Assembly: GCA_026874595.1 (NCBI GenBank) | Contig: CM049316.1 | Location: forward strand, 55,439,676 to 55,503,675 | Direction of reading: 5' to 3' | DNA: 64,000 bases | Source: Sipunculus nudus | Lineage: Eukaryota > Annelida > Sipuncula > Golfingiida > Sipunculidae | In this document: positions 11,455 through 26,400 of the stretch, one piece after another | How positions within the stretch are numbered: position 1 is the first letter of the stretch | Layout: each line of letters begins with the position of its first letter | Translations under genes and position numbers: made by a program | Notes under the pieces: model-generated | The model's input: the letters and a program-made list of their open reading frames with translations, nothing else | The model's database searches: none | Told to the model about the DNA's origin: nothing

Positions 11455-14400
11455 CTGGAAATAAATAAAACAATTATGCAGTAACACTGAAATAAATAAT
11501 AATAATGTTTGAAATAATGATAATAGCAGGGCTCTCATTAGCTTCCTGAAGAAATATAGGAATTTTATAGTAGCAATTGAGACAGAAATATAGGAGTTCA
11601 CAAGAGCATTTGAGGCCAGAAATATAGAGACAGTCTAGGAGCTTTAACTGCACAATTGTGTTTCACTTGTTTAATGGTCATGACCATTAGTTCTCCAAGC
11701 ATATTCTAACAGTCTGTTTAAAGGGTTAAAAAATGCAGCACTTTTATGACTGCTACATTTATATGCACAGTTTTACACAAAAGCTGTTTTCAATATTAAC
11801 ATTCCTATATAAAAATTGGTATTCAATATTATATTTGAAATGCAACTGTGCAATGAATTAAAATAGGAAAATATCAGAGATTATGGACTAAATGCTGGAT
11901 AATATAGGAAATTATAGAATATAATTTTTTTCATTTATAGGAAAATATAGGAATTATATCCTGAGTAAGTGGGAGTCCTGTAATAGTAATAACGGGCAGA
12001 AACCTGTGAACCTGACAGATATATCTGAGTATATTATGATAATAATATTACTATTGTAAACATTATTGTGGCAATGTGTAACAGGCTGTTAACATTGAGA
12101 TGGTATTATTGTCATATTGATAATCTCATTCATAATATGATTGATATCTCTAGCATGATTAACTGGAACATAAGCAAACTCACATTATTCATTTTGTTTT
12201 ACACTGTACAGATGTATTCATTCAACAACAAAAAGTAAAATATAAATTAAAAAAAAATTATCAATTAAAAAAGGTTATGATGATGAAATACTGTAGTGCA
12301 AAAGGATATATTCTCAAAGGTATGGTTAATAACATGTATAAAGAGGACCATAGAGGTAATTTGTATTCTGCTTTTGTTGTTTTTTTTGGAAGGGGGGGGG
12401 GGGGGGGGTCAAGGGGTAACCAGCCCATAATTCAGCTCCTCTGCCCTAATATTCTAATTCTGTTTGCCCTGTCAGTTTTTATTTTAATTTCTACAAGCCT
12501 GCACTGCTTTACTCAAATCATGTAAATATACAGGTCCAGTTTACATTTTAGATTAGATTTTTCTTTATATTATGAAGAGTAGATCCATTTAACTCACCTG
12601 GTTCATAATAATCAAACACTCGTAACTTATGTTGAATCGTCATATTTGCCACCGGGAACCATCGATCCAGTCGAACATTTACACAAGTCTTTGTTATATT
12701 GTCAATCTGTAATGAAATGAATGAAATGATCAAATATGAAGCAAAACTGCAACAAAATAATCCACAAACCTTGAGTACAGCAGGTACAACACAATACTGA
12801 AGGTAACACACACCCCATACATATTACTGCGCAGAAGAAAACATAAGGGACTATACATTGATCACTAATGCATCTCTTTTTTCTTTTTTATATTTTTTTA
12901 TTGGAGGCAACCAGCTCCATTTGTTTAATGCTAGCTTAACAAAGTAAATATACATCTGCAGATTTCCATTCAGGTGTCAGACTAGGTGACAGGGCACTAT
13001 CACATCTCTTATCTTATATCCTGGTGTTTACCAGGCCCAGCGACTACTGCACCTGTGGGCCATGGGGATGTAACTGCCCCAATTTCTGGGTGATACCACC
13101 AAGGAACCCCGAAAGGGCACTTATTTTTGAGTGAATTCCCATTTAGCCTGCAGAGCACTCGCCCTGGTTAAAGATCTCAACACCTCTGTTGAGATACGAA
13201 ATCAGTCTATTGCTTTCGCCTCCTGGAACTCCTGTGGTCTGCCCATGGGCCAAAGAAGCCATCTTATCACATTTGATTGTTGGCTTTTTTAGCTGAAGTA
13301 CTTATTATTCATATTTTGTGTAAATGGTTTTAACTAAATAACTTTATTTCTTAATTGACCATGGAAGATTTATAGTGTGAACAGCTGTGAAAATAAATGT
13401 ATCTGTATGATTTCATACAGACTATTTTGCCAATATATTATCACAAAGAAGTACCTTTATTATTGGAAAACTAGGGAGCCAAGGGTCGCAATGCTCAGCT
13501 TTATTTGTGCATGAGAATATATTAATGCTTTTCATAACGTGGGTCTGTGACCTTGACCCCGCAACCTTGTGACCCAAGGCAACACTATGTATACTCACGT
13601 AATCAAAGTAGAAGACAATCTTCCTGTTATATGCCTCAGCTCTCCTCAGTGTGGGGACTGTCCCGCCCTGAGCATACGATCTCAGCACGTCGTTGGTGAT
13701 CTTGTAGCCTGTTGGGTGGTCAAACTCCAGCACGGCCATGCCTGACCGAGGGGCGATGTCTGGCCTTACCCACCTGTGGAATTCAGTCATGAATGTTACA
13801 CTTTACTCTTGTCATATATAAAACTTTAAATTCTTTCTCTCTGATGTCAGTGTTGATAGAAAGAATAAAGATAATTTATCATTGAGACATTAAAAGAATT
13901 AAGTGAGAAAAAAAATTTAACACTTTATTGCATAAAAAAATATTTCTTATTTTTCATTATTATCAACTAATGAATTTTGTCATCAGCTTTGTTGACTTTG
14001 TTGAGATTGTGTTTTCACCCATGTTTTTGTTGGTTTGTTTTGTTTGCTAGCAGTAAAATAAAACGGACTAATTTCCATCAAACTTTGTCTAGTGATATGA
14101 CATAAGCCTGAAAGGCACCATTCAGTTTTGGTGCAGGGACAAATTCAGTAGGATTATTTTGCCTTAGTGGAGTGCCAGTTTAGTTTGTACCAGTATTGTT
14201 ATCTGCCCGCTACTGTGAAGGATTACCTAAAGTAACATACAGGTTTTAATGTAGCACGTGACTGATCTTCAAACCATGAAGAATCAAAGTTTGGATTTCA
14301 TCTAAATCGAGGGGTGAAACCAGGATCAGGTCTTTGAGGGATGTTCATATTGTATCCAGAAGGGGTTTTCTACAGTTTTCTCCAAGTGGGGCCTTTTCAT

Positions 14401-17400
14401 GTTTCAATTGCAGTAAACCTCTGAGTTTGACTTACTTAGCACAAGCAGTGATGTTCATGATGGAGAAGTTCTTTCCAGAAAACTGGTATTGTTCAATCCC
14501 GACGTCAAAGTATTTGACGCCCTCTGGTGGCCGAGGTTCAATCTGGTGTGGGTATTCCACATTGACACTGGTGGCCAGCTAAAAGTATAATGTGATCAAC
14601 CATTTTAGTTTACTGAGGGACTTTAAGCCTTTAAACTCCAATACCGCCTTGGCGGGCGCACGGTTTGTCACAGGCCTAGAATTCAAAGGCGCCCGCCAGG
14701 GCGCGCTAAAGCCCATTTTACATATCCGTATTTGGGGCAAGTTTTGGGGGTGAAATATCTATTGTCATCTATCATATTTGTACTTAAATGAAAGAGCAGA
14801 ACGTCAAGAGTTGTTCTAACATGTGACCAAGATCCAAACTGGCGCGGACGCCGACTTGTTGGAAAAAAATAAAAATGATTGACTTTCACTCACGTGGCCT
14901 TGTTACGTGGGCCCTGGTAACATGTCGCCTGCGAGAGTAAAATCAGACACTTTCGCTAAATTCATCAGAAATCGGTAAATCACTAAATGTTGGCTATCAA
15001 TTCCAGTGAGAAAACCAAGTGCAATGTGTTTACAGAGTTAACTTCCGTTAAATATTTCCAAGATCATATATTATCCCTTTTTTTATTGGTTTAACTTGTG
15101 ACCAATGATCGCCGTCCGACTGACTGACGCGTTTGACAGACACCACGCACGTGATCTGAGTGACCTCCTGTCATGTAATGGCACTGGAAAACCATGTTTT
15201 ACCGATATCATATAATAAGATGAGTATTTATTTTAAATATTAACATATTTTCATAAATAAAAATCGAAGATACTGTCATATATCATGTCGTATATATATG
15301 TGATGTCTGATTGTTTACTAGTGATCATTTCTGTGCCAAACATTCTATGTACAATCGTTATCGGGCACAATCGGCCGTGCACAAGAACTGTCAATCATTC
15401 TAAGAGACTTTATGAATTGAAAATAAAATTGATACCGTCTTAACTTAGAAAGAGCCAGATAATTTATGGATATAGTTAATTTTCCAGTGTAAAATATAAT
15501 GATAATATACTTCATGAAATATTGATGTAATTATTATACGACGTACGTGGAACTGCACGCTTACACCCAGATCCTTGAATATGTAAGACAAGACAGTAAG
15601 TGACTTATACGCTTGAACAAATATGTATTAATACGGTTTCAACACATACTGAACAGATTTTACAAATTTGTATATGTGTAGTACTTTCTGTATATGTATA
15701 GGCTACATGTGTACGTGCACGTGTGCGCGCTTTTGTGTGTGCATGTGTGTGTATATAGGCCTATATATATATATACACATGTATATATATAGTATGTGCG
15801 TATTATAATTTTCATTAGTGATTGAAAAAAGCACTGTCACTGCCAGTGAAACAGATTTTGGGAGTAGATGCAAAACATCCTTAAATATATATGGCACATA
15901 GCAAATAAAATTATAAAACTATAACCTATTATATATTATAAATTGAAGTAAATTTTTTTTTTTGGTAATACATGTTTGCCTTTAACAGGCTATTCATTGT
16001 TGTAAGGAATAGTACTGCGTTAAATGTTTGTACCTTTTAAACATAAAATCTTACCACTGATACCAGAACTTATAACATTTCATCCATGTCAATTTCTCAA
16101 ATCGGTTTCATTCGCTGCCTATATTCATAAAAAATACATAGTGTATACCGCAGACCGCCTGCATATATATCGCATATACCGTGCGCCCGGTATAAACGCC
16201 GCTTTATATTGATATCGCTCTCAAAACCCAGTCACCGTGCATGCATGGCCCAGGGATTAAATATGGAAAATGTGTCTTGGTCATGATAATCCTTTCAAGT
16301 CATACGGCGGAGTCAGTCTCAGCCATGATACATGCAGGACAAATGAATAAAATGCATTTGCCAATCTTAAATTAGAAGCTATAGCGTGTATATATATAGT
16401 GACGGTGACACAGTGAAAGTAAAATATAAAGACCGAAGATGCGGACTTTCGATATGCATGCGCATGGTGTATTCAAAATGACGAGAAACCATGCAGGTGG
16501 ACAAATTAGACTGAAATATAATTGTACCTTTCCATTGCTGTAAGATAAGATTTAAAAGACGCAGGTATACAAATATATCTATATTGCAAAATGTTTGATG
16601 GCTTTGTCTCAAACTTGCCCCTTTCGAAGACCTAAAATACCACAAGGTGTCGGCTTCTATTTTTACCTACCAGACCTTGTCATTTTCACGTTTGATTGAC
16701 AGTTTTATTAGCACACGGAAATTTTCTTATCACACAGAAGATTTTAGCGGAAAGACAGCACACATCATGTGGCCAACCAGGCAGGGATTCGGAGTGGAAA
16801 TTACTACTTTAATTTGGCACCTATTACATTAATCAACAAAGGATATCATTTACAATGTTCGGGAACCGAACGACATGTATAATTGCAAGGTGTAGGTCAT
16901 GGTCCGCGTCTCTACAGCTGACGGGACTGGTGAATACAAAATAAATAAATAAACAAACACCCAAGGGATCAAAACTTATTAGAAGTTTTTGGAACATTCC
17001 AGGCGCTTCTTTAGAATTATTGAATTGTTGCTGCATGTTGTTTTATGATTAACTGGAACTCTGCATCTCCGTGAAATCACCACCTTGCAGCCTGGGGAGA
17101 CCGCATGCATTCCTGCTGAAGCTGAAGTTTTATCAGTAGTGCATGACTTATGCATTCTGACTATATGAAGGCTTAAATGTACAAAGTTGCATACGGAGGT
17201 TACCAGATTAGATATGATTTGAAGTTAGGTCTCGTGTATACATCTATAGTTAACCAAGGAATTGTGCGTCTCAAAATTATTAAATAAATTTCCTACTTTT
17301 CTTCAAGTGAAGTTGAATTGAATAAATGTAATTATATATTATATTTCCATTTTATATTAATTTCATAACGTAATTATGCTTCATTTAAATGTCACTGAAA

Positions 17401-20400
17401 TAAAGTGCAAATTGAAGACCTGGATAAGTAAGTGCATAAAGATATGTACGTGCAATTTTCCTCTAAGATGAAATAAAGTGCAAATTGAAGACCTGCATGG
17501 ATAAGTAAGTGCATAAAGATATGTACGTGCAATTTTCCTCTAAGATACCAGAATGTACTGCTATGAAATCATAGTAACTAGGCATAATTTTGATAGGCAT
17601 TGTTGGACATACGTAGGCCTATATATTTGAATAACATAACATACATTAAAATGTACTATGAAAAACATGTTTCTTTGGTGTTACTTCACAGTTTAGTATC
17701 GTTTTCCCACGTTTATAAACTTTGGTATTATGTGCATTATCCCAATAGCACATTTTAAAAACACCTTTCCAACAATAAACAAGGGACCTATGGGTCACTG
17801 TGCTCAGCTGACCTTAACCTTGAAGGTAAAAATCTAAAATAATATCTAATGGAGATAAAGTGTAAGAGGAAGAGGTAATAAAGGCCATGGTTGGTTTATA
17901 TGATTGGTTTGTATTGATGAGCAAGAAATTGTTGCAAAAAATATTTTGTGACCTGACCATGTGTTTCCTAATGTTGAAACTAAAGCATGTGAGCAGTTTG
18001 TGAACAAATGATCTGTACTATAACCATGATCATTAATTGTTTTTTTGATTAACTGTTGACATTTCAGTAGTTTACACATTTGTTCAATTGAATCTATTTT
18101 TTTGTATAATATATATGTATTTTTTTTATGAAATGTATACAGTTGAAATATAGCTAATTAACAACATAAAACAGGGCAAACAAAGCCTGATCTCAAATTC
18201 TGCTGAGGCAGGAAAATAATGAACACATGTTTGTATTAAATCCTGATTTTTTTATCACATCAATTATTTTCTAATTTAAGTTTATATTTCTATACATTTC
18301 CAATTTAACATATATATCTGAATATAAAAGTTGATTCATAATTGTCAATTGTATCATCATAAATCTCAATCTTGTCAGATAACACCACATCATGCATACA
18401 AATGTTTATCTATTTTTTACCACAAAAATATATCTTTTAAATCTGCAAAACAGTATCTAAAAATAATACTTGATTTAGATTTCACAATTTTTAATTGTGT
18501 CTTTATTTATCCATAATGTGCTTCATATTTTAAAATAATTTAAGCATACTGATGGGTTCATTTATATTTGTTCAAATCATTTAAAAGAAAATTGATTTCT
18601 TTAAAAATGCTACATTACACAACATTGCATCTTCTGGATTGCACCTTGAATTATTTTTTCAAGGAAAGTTTTTGCATATCGGAGTGGAAACAGCATTACA
18701 ATTAAGGAGATACAGTGAAAACAATAACAATTACTGCATAACACTTGGTGGGTTGGGTTTGCGGGGGGGGGGGGGGTGATTGGGGTGGTGATATGAGAAT
18801 AACTGTACACCTGTCACAGCAGGGGATCTCCCCCAGTGACTGTAACAAATCAGAAACCCTGGCATAGCTGACTTCCAGTGACCTGGAGTGGGACCCTGCA
18901 TCTGTAATCAAAGCAAGTGACTACAGAAAAAAAAATCAATAACTAGCTTAATTTTCAAGCTATTATTTTCAAATTTCAGATTTAGACAAACTAAATATTT
19001 ATGTTTACATGCTGTGAAAATTAAATCAATGGTGCTTACAGAAAAAAAAACGTGCCATGGTCAAAGTTGGGCAAAATTTAAGGTACTGATTTTTTTTTAT
19101 CTTAATAACTTAAAAAAGTTACAAAATTCAGATCTAATTTTGGGTAAATAATTGAATCTTAATTAAACATAGTTATATACTTGAGAAAATAGACTCTAGT
19201 TTCAAAATTTTTCATGTTAAGTGAGTTATTATTTTTCCTGATTTTTTACAAAGTCCATTATGTTTGGGCCCATAACTTAAAGAATTTATACTTTTCAGTC
19301 TTAATTTCTGGCATGTACATAGGAACTATATAGAGGAATATTTATGGTAAATATGAGGAAAAACAGATGAGTAGTTTTGATATTAGGCAGTCCTGAAGTT
19401 TGAAAATAGGATTTTAATAAAAAATTGAGGTTTTTCCTTAATTTCTCAAAGGAACGAAGTCGCAAAGACCCAGTTTTCGGCTTGGTAGGAGATCTTGGAG
19501 ATATCTAACATTATGCTGAATTTTGGATTCCTAGGTCTTACGGTTTCAAAACGTGCCACATCTACGGACGGACGGACGGACGGACGGACGGACGGACAGA
19601 CGGACGGACGACGGACAATGGACCACGACTATAGCTCAGATGACTTATAGTCAGCTGAGCTAAAAATATTGATTTTCCGTTATTTTATATTCTTGTTAAT
19701 AACGATTTGTTTACATTAATGTGCATATATATTATATATGTAATGAATTATTGTTCTACTATCTAAGTACTATCAGTACGTGTTCTCGTTGTTTCTGATC
19801 CCTGCGGGAAAAAATCCCTTCTAATGCATATACATTTATTGCATGACGTGAAAGGATGTTTCCAGGTAACTCCAACAAACAACCCCCCCCCCCCCCCCCC
19901 CCCAAAAAAAAAGAATAATTCGACCGCCAGTCGGCACTGCATCTCATGATGCCTCTTATAATAAACACGCCAGACTTAGTCACGTGAACCTTGTCCATTT
20001 AAAAGACTTTACAAAGTAAACACGCCAGACCCAGTCACGTGAACCTTGCCGATGTAAAAGTAGACGCGATTGGGTGAGAAAAGTTTGCAGCGTCAGTGCG
20101 TCATCGCTGGCTGAGGGATGACGCGGTTGAATTGGACCATTCAGGAAAGAAACCCAAACAGACGTGTCGTCTTGCATCTTAATTGCCCAGTAAAAGTTTT
20201 AATTTATTTTTATTTTTCCGTTATATTGACTAGATAGGTTAATCCTGCGACTAAAGTCCGCAAAACCGCGTCATTAATGTACCTTGTGTGCTACACATTG
20301 CTGAATTCACTCATTATCGCTCAATCACCGTCAGACGCGAAGGGGCGGGTACTTCAAAAGAAATTGCATGGATACCCTCAATTAGGAAAATAACAGTTTT

Positions 20401-23400
20401 CACAAGTGTAAGATATATTTGTTTTGATTTTTATTTCAAATTTTAGTACATTTGCACTGTTTAGAATGGGAAAAATTTGGATATATCAACGTTTATTAAG
20501 GCTAATCGTTGATCGAACCAAATGCACACCTGTTTACCTGTCGCACCTGGATTTTTACCTGTGCAGATAAACGCGACAGACCAACTAAACAGCAATTTTA
20601 TTATTGCATGAAATGTAAACAAACAGAGTAGACACAATTTTCCAGATTTTATTTTATAATCCGTCGGCGATTTGTTTTTGCCTGCACATGTTAAAATATA
20701 TTAATTTGACATAAAAAGGTATTTTACAGGTAACCAGATAATTTGTGCATTTTACACCCATAAATTATATATTTTGCACATTGGACAAAAGTAAATAGTT
20801 TTTATTGCGATGTTCCTTATAACAAGTGCAATATATAATTTAAATTTAAAAAATGAGAATTTACCTTTATTTACCTGATCTTACCTGTGCAGGTGAGTAA
20901 GCGTTTACAGGTAGCAATTGGCAAAATTGAAATGCACAAGTCTCATGGCTGTGCAGTTAATTAAAAGATAGCTTCTGCATATTGTTTTGACTCCTTCAAA
21001 AATTTCCTTTCCACTTTTAAAATGAAAAGTTGTCTTTATATTCTGTATTTACAAAGGTAATTAAATCTGTTTAAGATCAAAGGTATCATTTCAGGTAACC
21101 CAATAAATAGTGCAGTTAGTACCTGTAATTCATAAATTTTACACATGGCACTCAAAATTAAGTTGTTTGTTTTTTTTTTGTTCTCCCTAATTACATGTAT
21201 AAAATATATACTTCATTAAAAAATAATTTACCTGGATTTACCTGAACTCACCTGTACAGGTGAGTATGTTCTTATGTGTAACTGTAACCAAAATTATCAA
21301 TTTATGTTTTACATGTCTGAAAAATCAAAATATAATGCTTTTACACAGTTGACACTTGTTTATCCCTATTCTCACCAGCCACTTTTCAGCATGATTTTGT
21401 CACTGTCACAGGTAATTAGATCAGTTGAAGAATAAAGGTACTATTCACATAGGTAACTTAATTACTGTATTAAAAGCACCTGTTCTTATATCAAAATTAA
21501 TTATACAGTCCATAAATAGAGAAGGTATTAATTTATAGTAACTATAATGATGAACAAGGTGTTTGCGTACATATTCAGAAAAAAAAATAATTTACCTTTT
21601 CTTACCTGTACAGGTAAACATATGTGTTATATGTCAATAGTCATAGAATGTGCTCTTTTGGTCAGCAAGCTTTTCAGGTGAAAAATATATGATTCCCACA
21701 GAAAAATCCAATTTTACTAGCACATTCTGGTTCGTCGGTGGTTCCCTTTCCAGTGTTAAACCAAATCATTTACCTTTTTCTAACCTTTAATATATAATTA
21801 CCTTAGAGTGAAAAAAAAACCTTACATTTCCCTTTTTTTATCAAATGGTTCATGGGTTACCTGAACAGGATGAAAGGGGTCATTTTGGTGATATACCAGT
21901 GAGTGGAAATACAGGTAGTACAGATTTACCTGTTTTTACCTGTATATACCTTAGTTACATACATATCAAACCAGGTATGTAGAAAATAAATAAAATAACA
22001 TGAAGGACATACACCTGACAGTAAATGCTGAAAATTTCACAAAGATACCTTTAACGGTTACTGAGTAAATGTCTCATATAGATTCATGTCAAAATGTGGA
22101 AAAAATGCAAAATAAATCTGAACAGTAGGAGTGTGACAATCCACAGGCTAATCTGAACAGTAAAGGGTTAAGAAAAAAAATTCTGAACTTCATTACTTTT
22201 ATAAATTGCCTCAACCTGTCATGAAATTATAATAATCTTTCAATCTGTCATGTAATTATAATCAAATAAACTAGAAAAATACTGTAGGACAATATCTGAA
22301 AACAACATGCATGAATAGATGGCTTTGACCAAAGTTCTTGAAGATGGCTTTCAATATGTCAGTCTATGAGCAATCAAAAGCAGGAGTCTGCACCAGCACT
22401 GTATGATATTCAAAAGCCATTTTCAATGCAGTTTACAGCATCTGGCCTAGAACAGGATTATGAATACTGGTATTCTATCCAGACTAAAAAGGTTTTACAT
22501 ATTTGACCTTCCTGACAGGTATCCTTCTGGTATTGTACAACTGCAATTGAATATGCACTTTTTCTAATTAAATAGTTTTCTATAAAGTTCCTATATATAC
22601 TACACTGTTTGAGCCATCAAAGTATAATTTTCTTGCAATATCATGGAAAATAACAGTTTCATATAATTTTTTTTAACTTTAAGAGAAATCTTTCTCACCT
22701 GCATCATAGCCAGTCCTGTTCCCTGGGCCCGGCCACGAACACTCCCCCATACTTTAGGGATCTGTAAGGTAATGCACACAACAATGTAAATAATTGAAGA
22801 AAACATGCTTACATAATATGAGAAAGTACAAGAGTATGAATGTGGATGTATATTTATGATAACAGAAGTTTTAAATTTTGTTACAGCTTTTTGAATCACA
22901 GGGTAGTCTTCAAGAAGGAACTGTTTAAACATAAAGATTAAAAGTGTTTATATAATGCCATGTGCATAAAGTAAATCACCAAATTTTTGTCATTTTCATA
23001 TAACTGACCTTTGAATCATGATAAAGATTTAACTAAGAATATGCTTCTCTAGCTGGCTCTATACCAGCAGGCATTACAGTAAGTCTATGGTTTTATCACT
23101 ATAAATTTAACACAACCTAACCCTGCAGCTGGCTTGGAAGTGGTTTCTTGGAAATATGAGTGTGACTGATACCTGAGATGGATTCTTGCAGTTAAATCTT
23201 TGTCAGTCAAAAGTATGGTACATCTCTTAGGCCAAAAAAAAACATAAAGGTTGGTTCTCAGGCACTTTTTTTCTGAAATCAATGATGGCGGGCATTTTTA
23301 ATTTTTAATTTTTTGTATGTTTCGATAAAAATGTAAAATGATAAGGGAAAGGCATGATAGTAACAACTTTATTTTGCTAAACAAGTAAAAACACTACATA

Positions 23401-26400
23401 ACTAAGGAAATTTTATCAAAACTGTATGATTTTATCTCCTTGAAAGAAATGTCAGAGCAGCTGGAGCTCAAAATTGGTAAGTTTCTATTGAAAATCAAAA
23501 TAAAAATTTTTGATGCAGTGGTTTATAACTGATGCGGGCGGTGCCTGAGAACCATACCTTTTATTTTTTTGGCCTCACACTATAAGTGAATATGACCACC
23601 CTGAAGCACTGACCTGTATCTCCTGCTGGACCTGCCAGTTACTGCGGTCCAATCGTACTCTCCTGGTCCAGTTACCCATGGAAGTGGCGTCCACGTCCAC
23701 CTGGATGTTGTACAGGGCTCTGTTCGTGTCCTGTTTGGCGTATTCTGTCAAGGCCTCCAGAGCTACTATAGAATCCTGAAACAAAAAGTGAATTTCTCTT
23801 ATTGCCTCAGCCAGGAGGATATGTTTTCATCCCTGTTCATGTGTGTGTTTGTTCACAACATAACCAGAAATTTTCAGGGCATTTCCAGAAGAAGAATTTC
23901 CAAGGAAGAATCCATTAGGTTTTGGTGTGGGTCTGCCTCATGATATGGATCCAGGAAGGACTCCAGGATTCCAATATTTACAGATGTCTAGTCATTTATG
24001 CACAAATTAACCTTGGAATATTAGCCAAATAAGAGAATGCAAACACATTTTGGGGAGTATCGCACATATATTAATTAAGAATGCATATATTTCTAGTTAC
24101 AAATTATTAATATCTTAGCATACTGTACAATAAAGGATAGGTCCACGGCCTGTTGTAGAAATGTCTATTGAAATACAATGAAAATGAGTATATGACAAAA
24201 ATGTTATATTATCATCAACCCATTTCATTAAATAAGGTTTCCTACGTATGTGGACAGAAATAGTTACAAAGTCATTGCCTGTTACCTGTCAGAAAATGCT
24301 TAAGGAATCTTTAAAGAGTTTCCTTGAAATACTCTATACTGCCCATGTGCAAAGTAGATTATTTTCATAGTTAGGTTTGAACCTGTGACTTTCAACACAT
24401 TGTCAACTGTCAAAACATTATCATCAGACCACATTTATGTATCTAATCTTGCAAATTTAACTGCCTTTAGTTGGTATTTTTAGCATCAAATATATCTAGG
24501 AATGAATGTATGACATTTCAGGACATTATGGGCCTATAATATCTTGGTATTCAGTATTTTGTTGATTAAGAACAACAGGATCATTCCATCAGCAATTTAA
24601 GAAACAGCATGTCCTTGTTTTACCTGTGTGGAGGCGTGGGCTGAATACGTGTTTCTCATGGTCTGCAGCCATTTCATGATGGGCGTAGAATCCCGCAGGT
24701 AGAACCGCCGTAGGTAGGTCAGCAGGCCGTACGACGTAGCGTGGACAGCATGGCCTTCATTGTCATACCATTTACGGGGCTGATGGTATGGGATGTTGTC
24801 AATCATTTTGATCTCGTTTGGTGGTACTTCTTTATCAGCCCAATATGTGAACTCAGCTAAAGTAAAGAACAATTTAACATTTACATACAAACCTGTGTGA
24901 TCAGACCATCATTGGGACTGGCAAAAATGGTCCTTATTCATAGTTGGTCTTAAAAGATAGCTCACACATAACAAATGTGATTGCTAATGGCTTATTCATG
25001 CGTGGCCTTAAAGGGGTCTGCCAAAATAATCTAAACAAATTCAACAAGGGCATCTAGCAGCAAGTCAGATAAACCAGAGCTTTGCAAATGGCATCTTTAA
25101 CAAGTTACCTTTCTACCTCTGCATATATGCAACCTACCATCTTAGGTTATATGTTTTTCCCATTTGTAAACATTGCTCTGTTTAAAAACTTGTTGTTGAT
25201 AAACAAGTTCATACATCCTTCACAGAGGCCTTATAAGAAATTTTCATAACCAGAATAACCCTTGGATAATTGATACATACACAGAGGAAGCCACAAATCA
25301 TATAAATTCTTTTTTCAACAGGCAGGTGAATGGGCACCTTTAATAGACAGATGGCTTTATCAAAAAGTTGGTCTTTCACACAGCTTCCACTGTATCTAAT
25401 CAGTGCATTGATATGGTCCTCAGTATACATAACAATATTTCAAATATTTTTAGGCATGTGGAATCCGATAGTAATGCAATACTTTCAATAATCAAATTAT
25501 TCTATGCTTTAAACCTCTTTTCCTACAAATTTCTAACCTAATCGGGGTAAAGGCTCGGCAGTCTCAGCTGGTGACCCGGGTTTGATTCCCGGCATGGCTA
25601 TTAGAGTGTTGTTGTGGCCCATCCAAGGCCGGTGGTGTTCTCCGGTTTCCTCAACCCCTACAGGTTACCCACGCCATCATTTGAGCCATAGAGATTGCCT
25701 CGATTAGTTATAAAACTAGTTGTACAAATCATGTAAATAAGTATGTTTATAATTTATAATCCAGTCTTGAGCTATCCCATTGGACACAGTTCATTTGAAA
25801 ACACTGTATTAAATAAGATATCATCAAAACTATACAACATAAGATCACATCAACACTACATAAACTGAGATATCCACACTGCAAAAACTAAGATATCAAC
25901 ACTGCATAAACTAAGATATCATCAAATGTTTAAACATACTTGTTCGTTTCATTGACTCCAGTTTCTGGAAAGCCTCAGTGCTTTTGATGGAGCCTGCTCG
26001 GTGTAGAGCGTATGTAACGAGGGCCGTTTGGAACGGGTCTGTCAGGTTCTGCATGTGGCGTTCTATGTATTCCATAGCTTTAACCCTGGCCTGGTTATTG
26101 CAGTGCTTTGCTGCCTAATAATATATTACAATGTAATGATAAAATACAAATAATAAATTATAAATATATTATATAATACTGATACTGTTATGATAATACC
26201 AGCTAGATGGGTGTTCAAATTAGACCATCAGACCAGACAGCTGGGACTTGTCTGGTCCACAATACTTGACTGGACCTGTTAGGACCAGCAACACAAATAC
26301 CAGACCACCTACCCCTGGACTGGATTGGTCTGGACCGCCCCTTTTGAAATTTAATGGTTTGTACTATTGCTGAATTTCATTTAATGTGATAATTTTATCA

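Larger units (their letters stand above)
14579..22698 (-). other. Intron 32 of Mcr (8.1 kb)
   Basis: The largest intron. From low to high coordinate it holds a GC-rich patch with inverted GGCGGGCGC / GGCGCCCGCC words (about 14648-14700), a TG/TA microsatellite (15670-15800), a tandem pair (17399-17544), a hairpin-ended element (17780-19666), a duplicated CACGTG block (19965-20060) and the ACCTG/CAGGT array (20510-21970). The part at 19960-20380 keeps more CpG than its surroundings. Confidence 0.7.

Noticed and set aside
25541-25620. Functional tRNA gene
   Set aside because: Only A and B box-like segments are present. There is no acceptor stem and the sequence continues into a SINE body.
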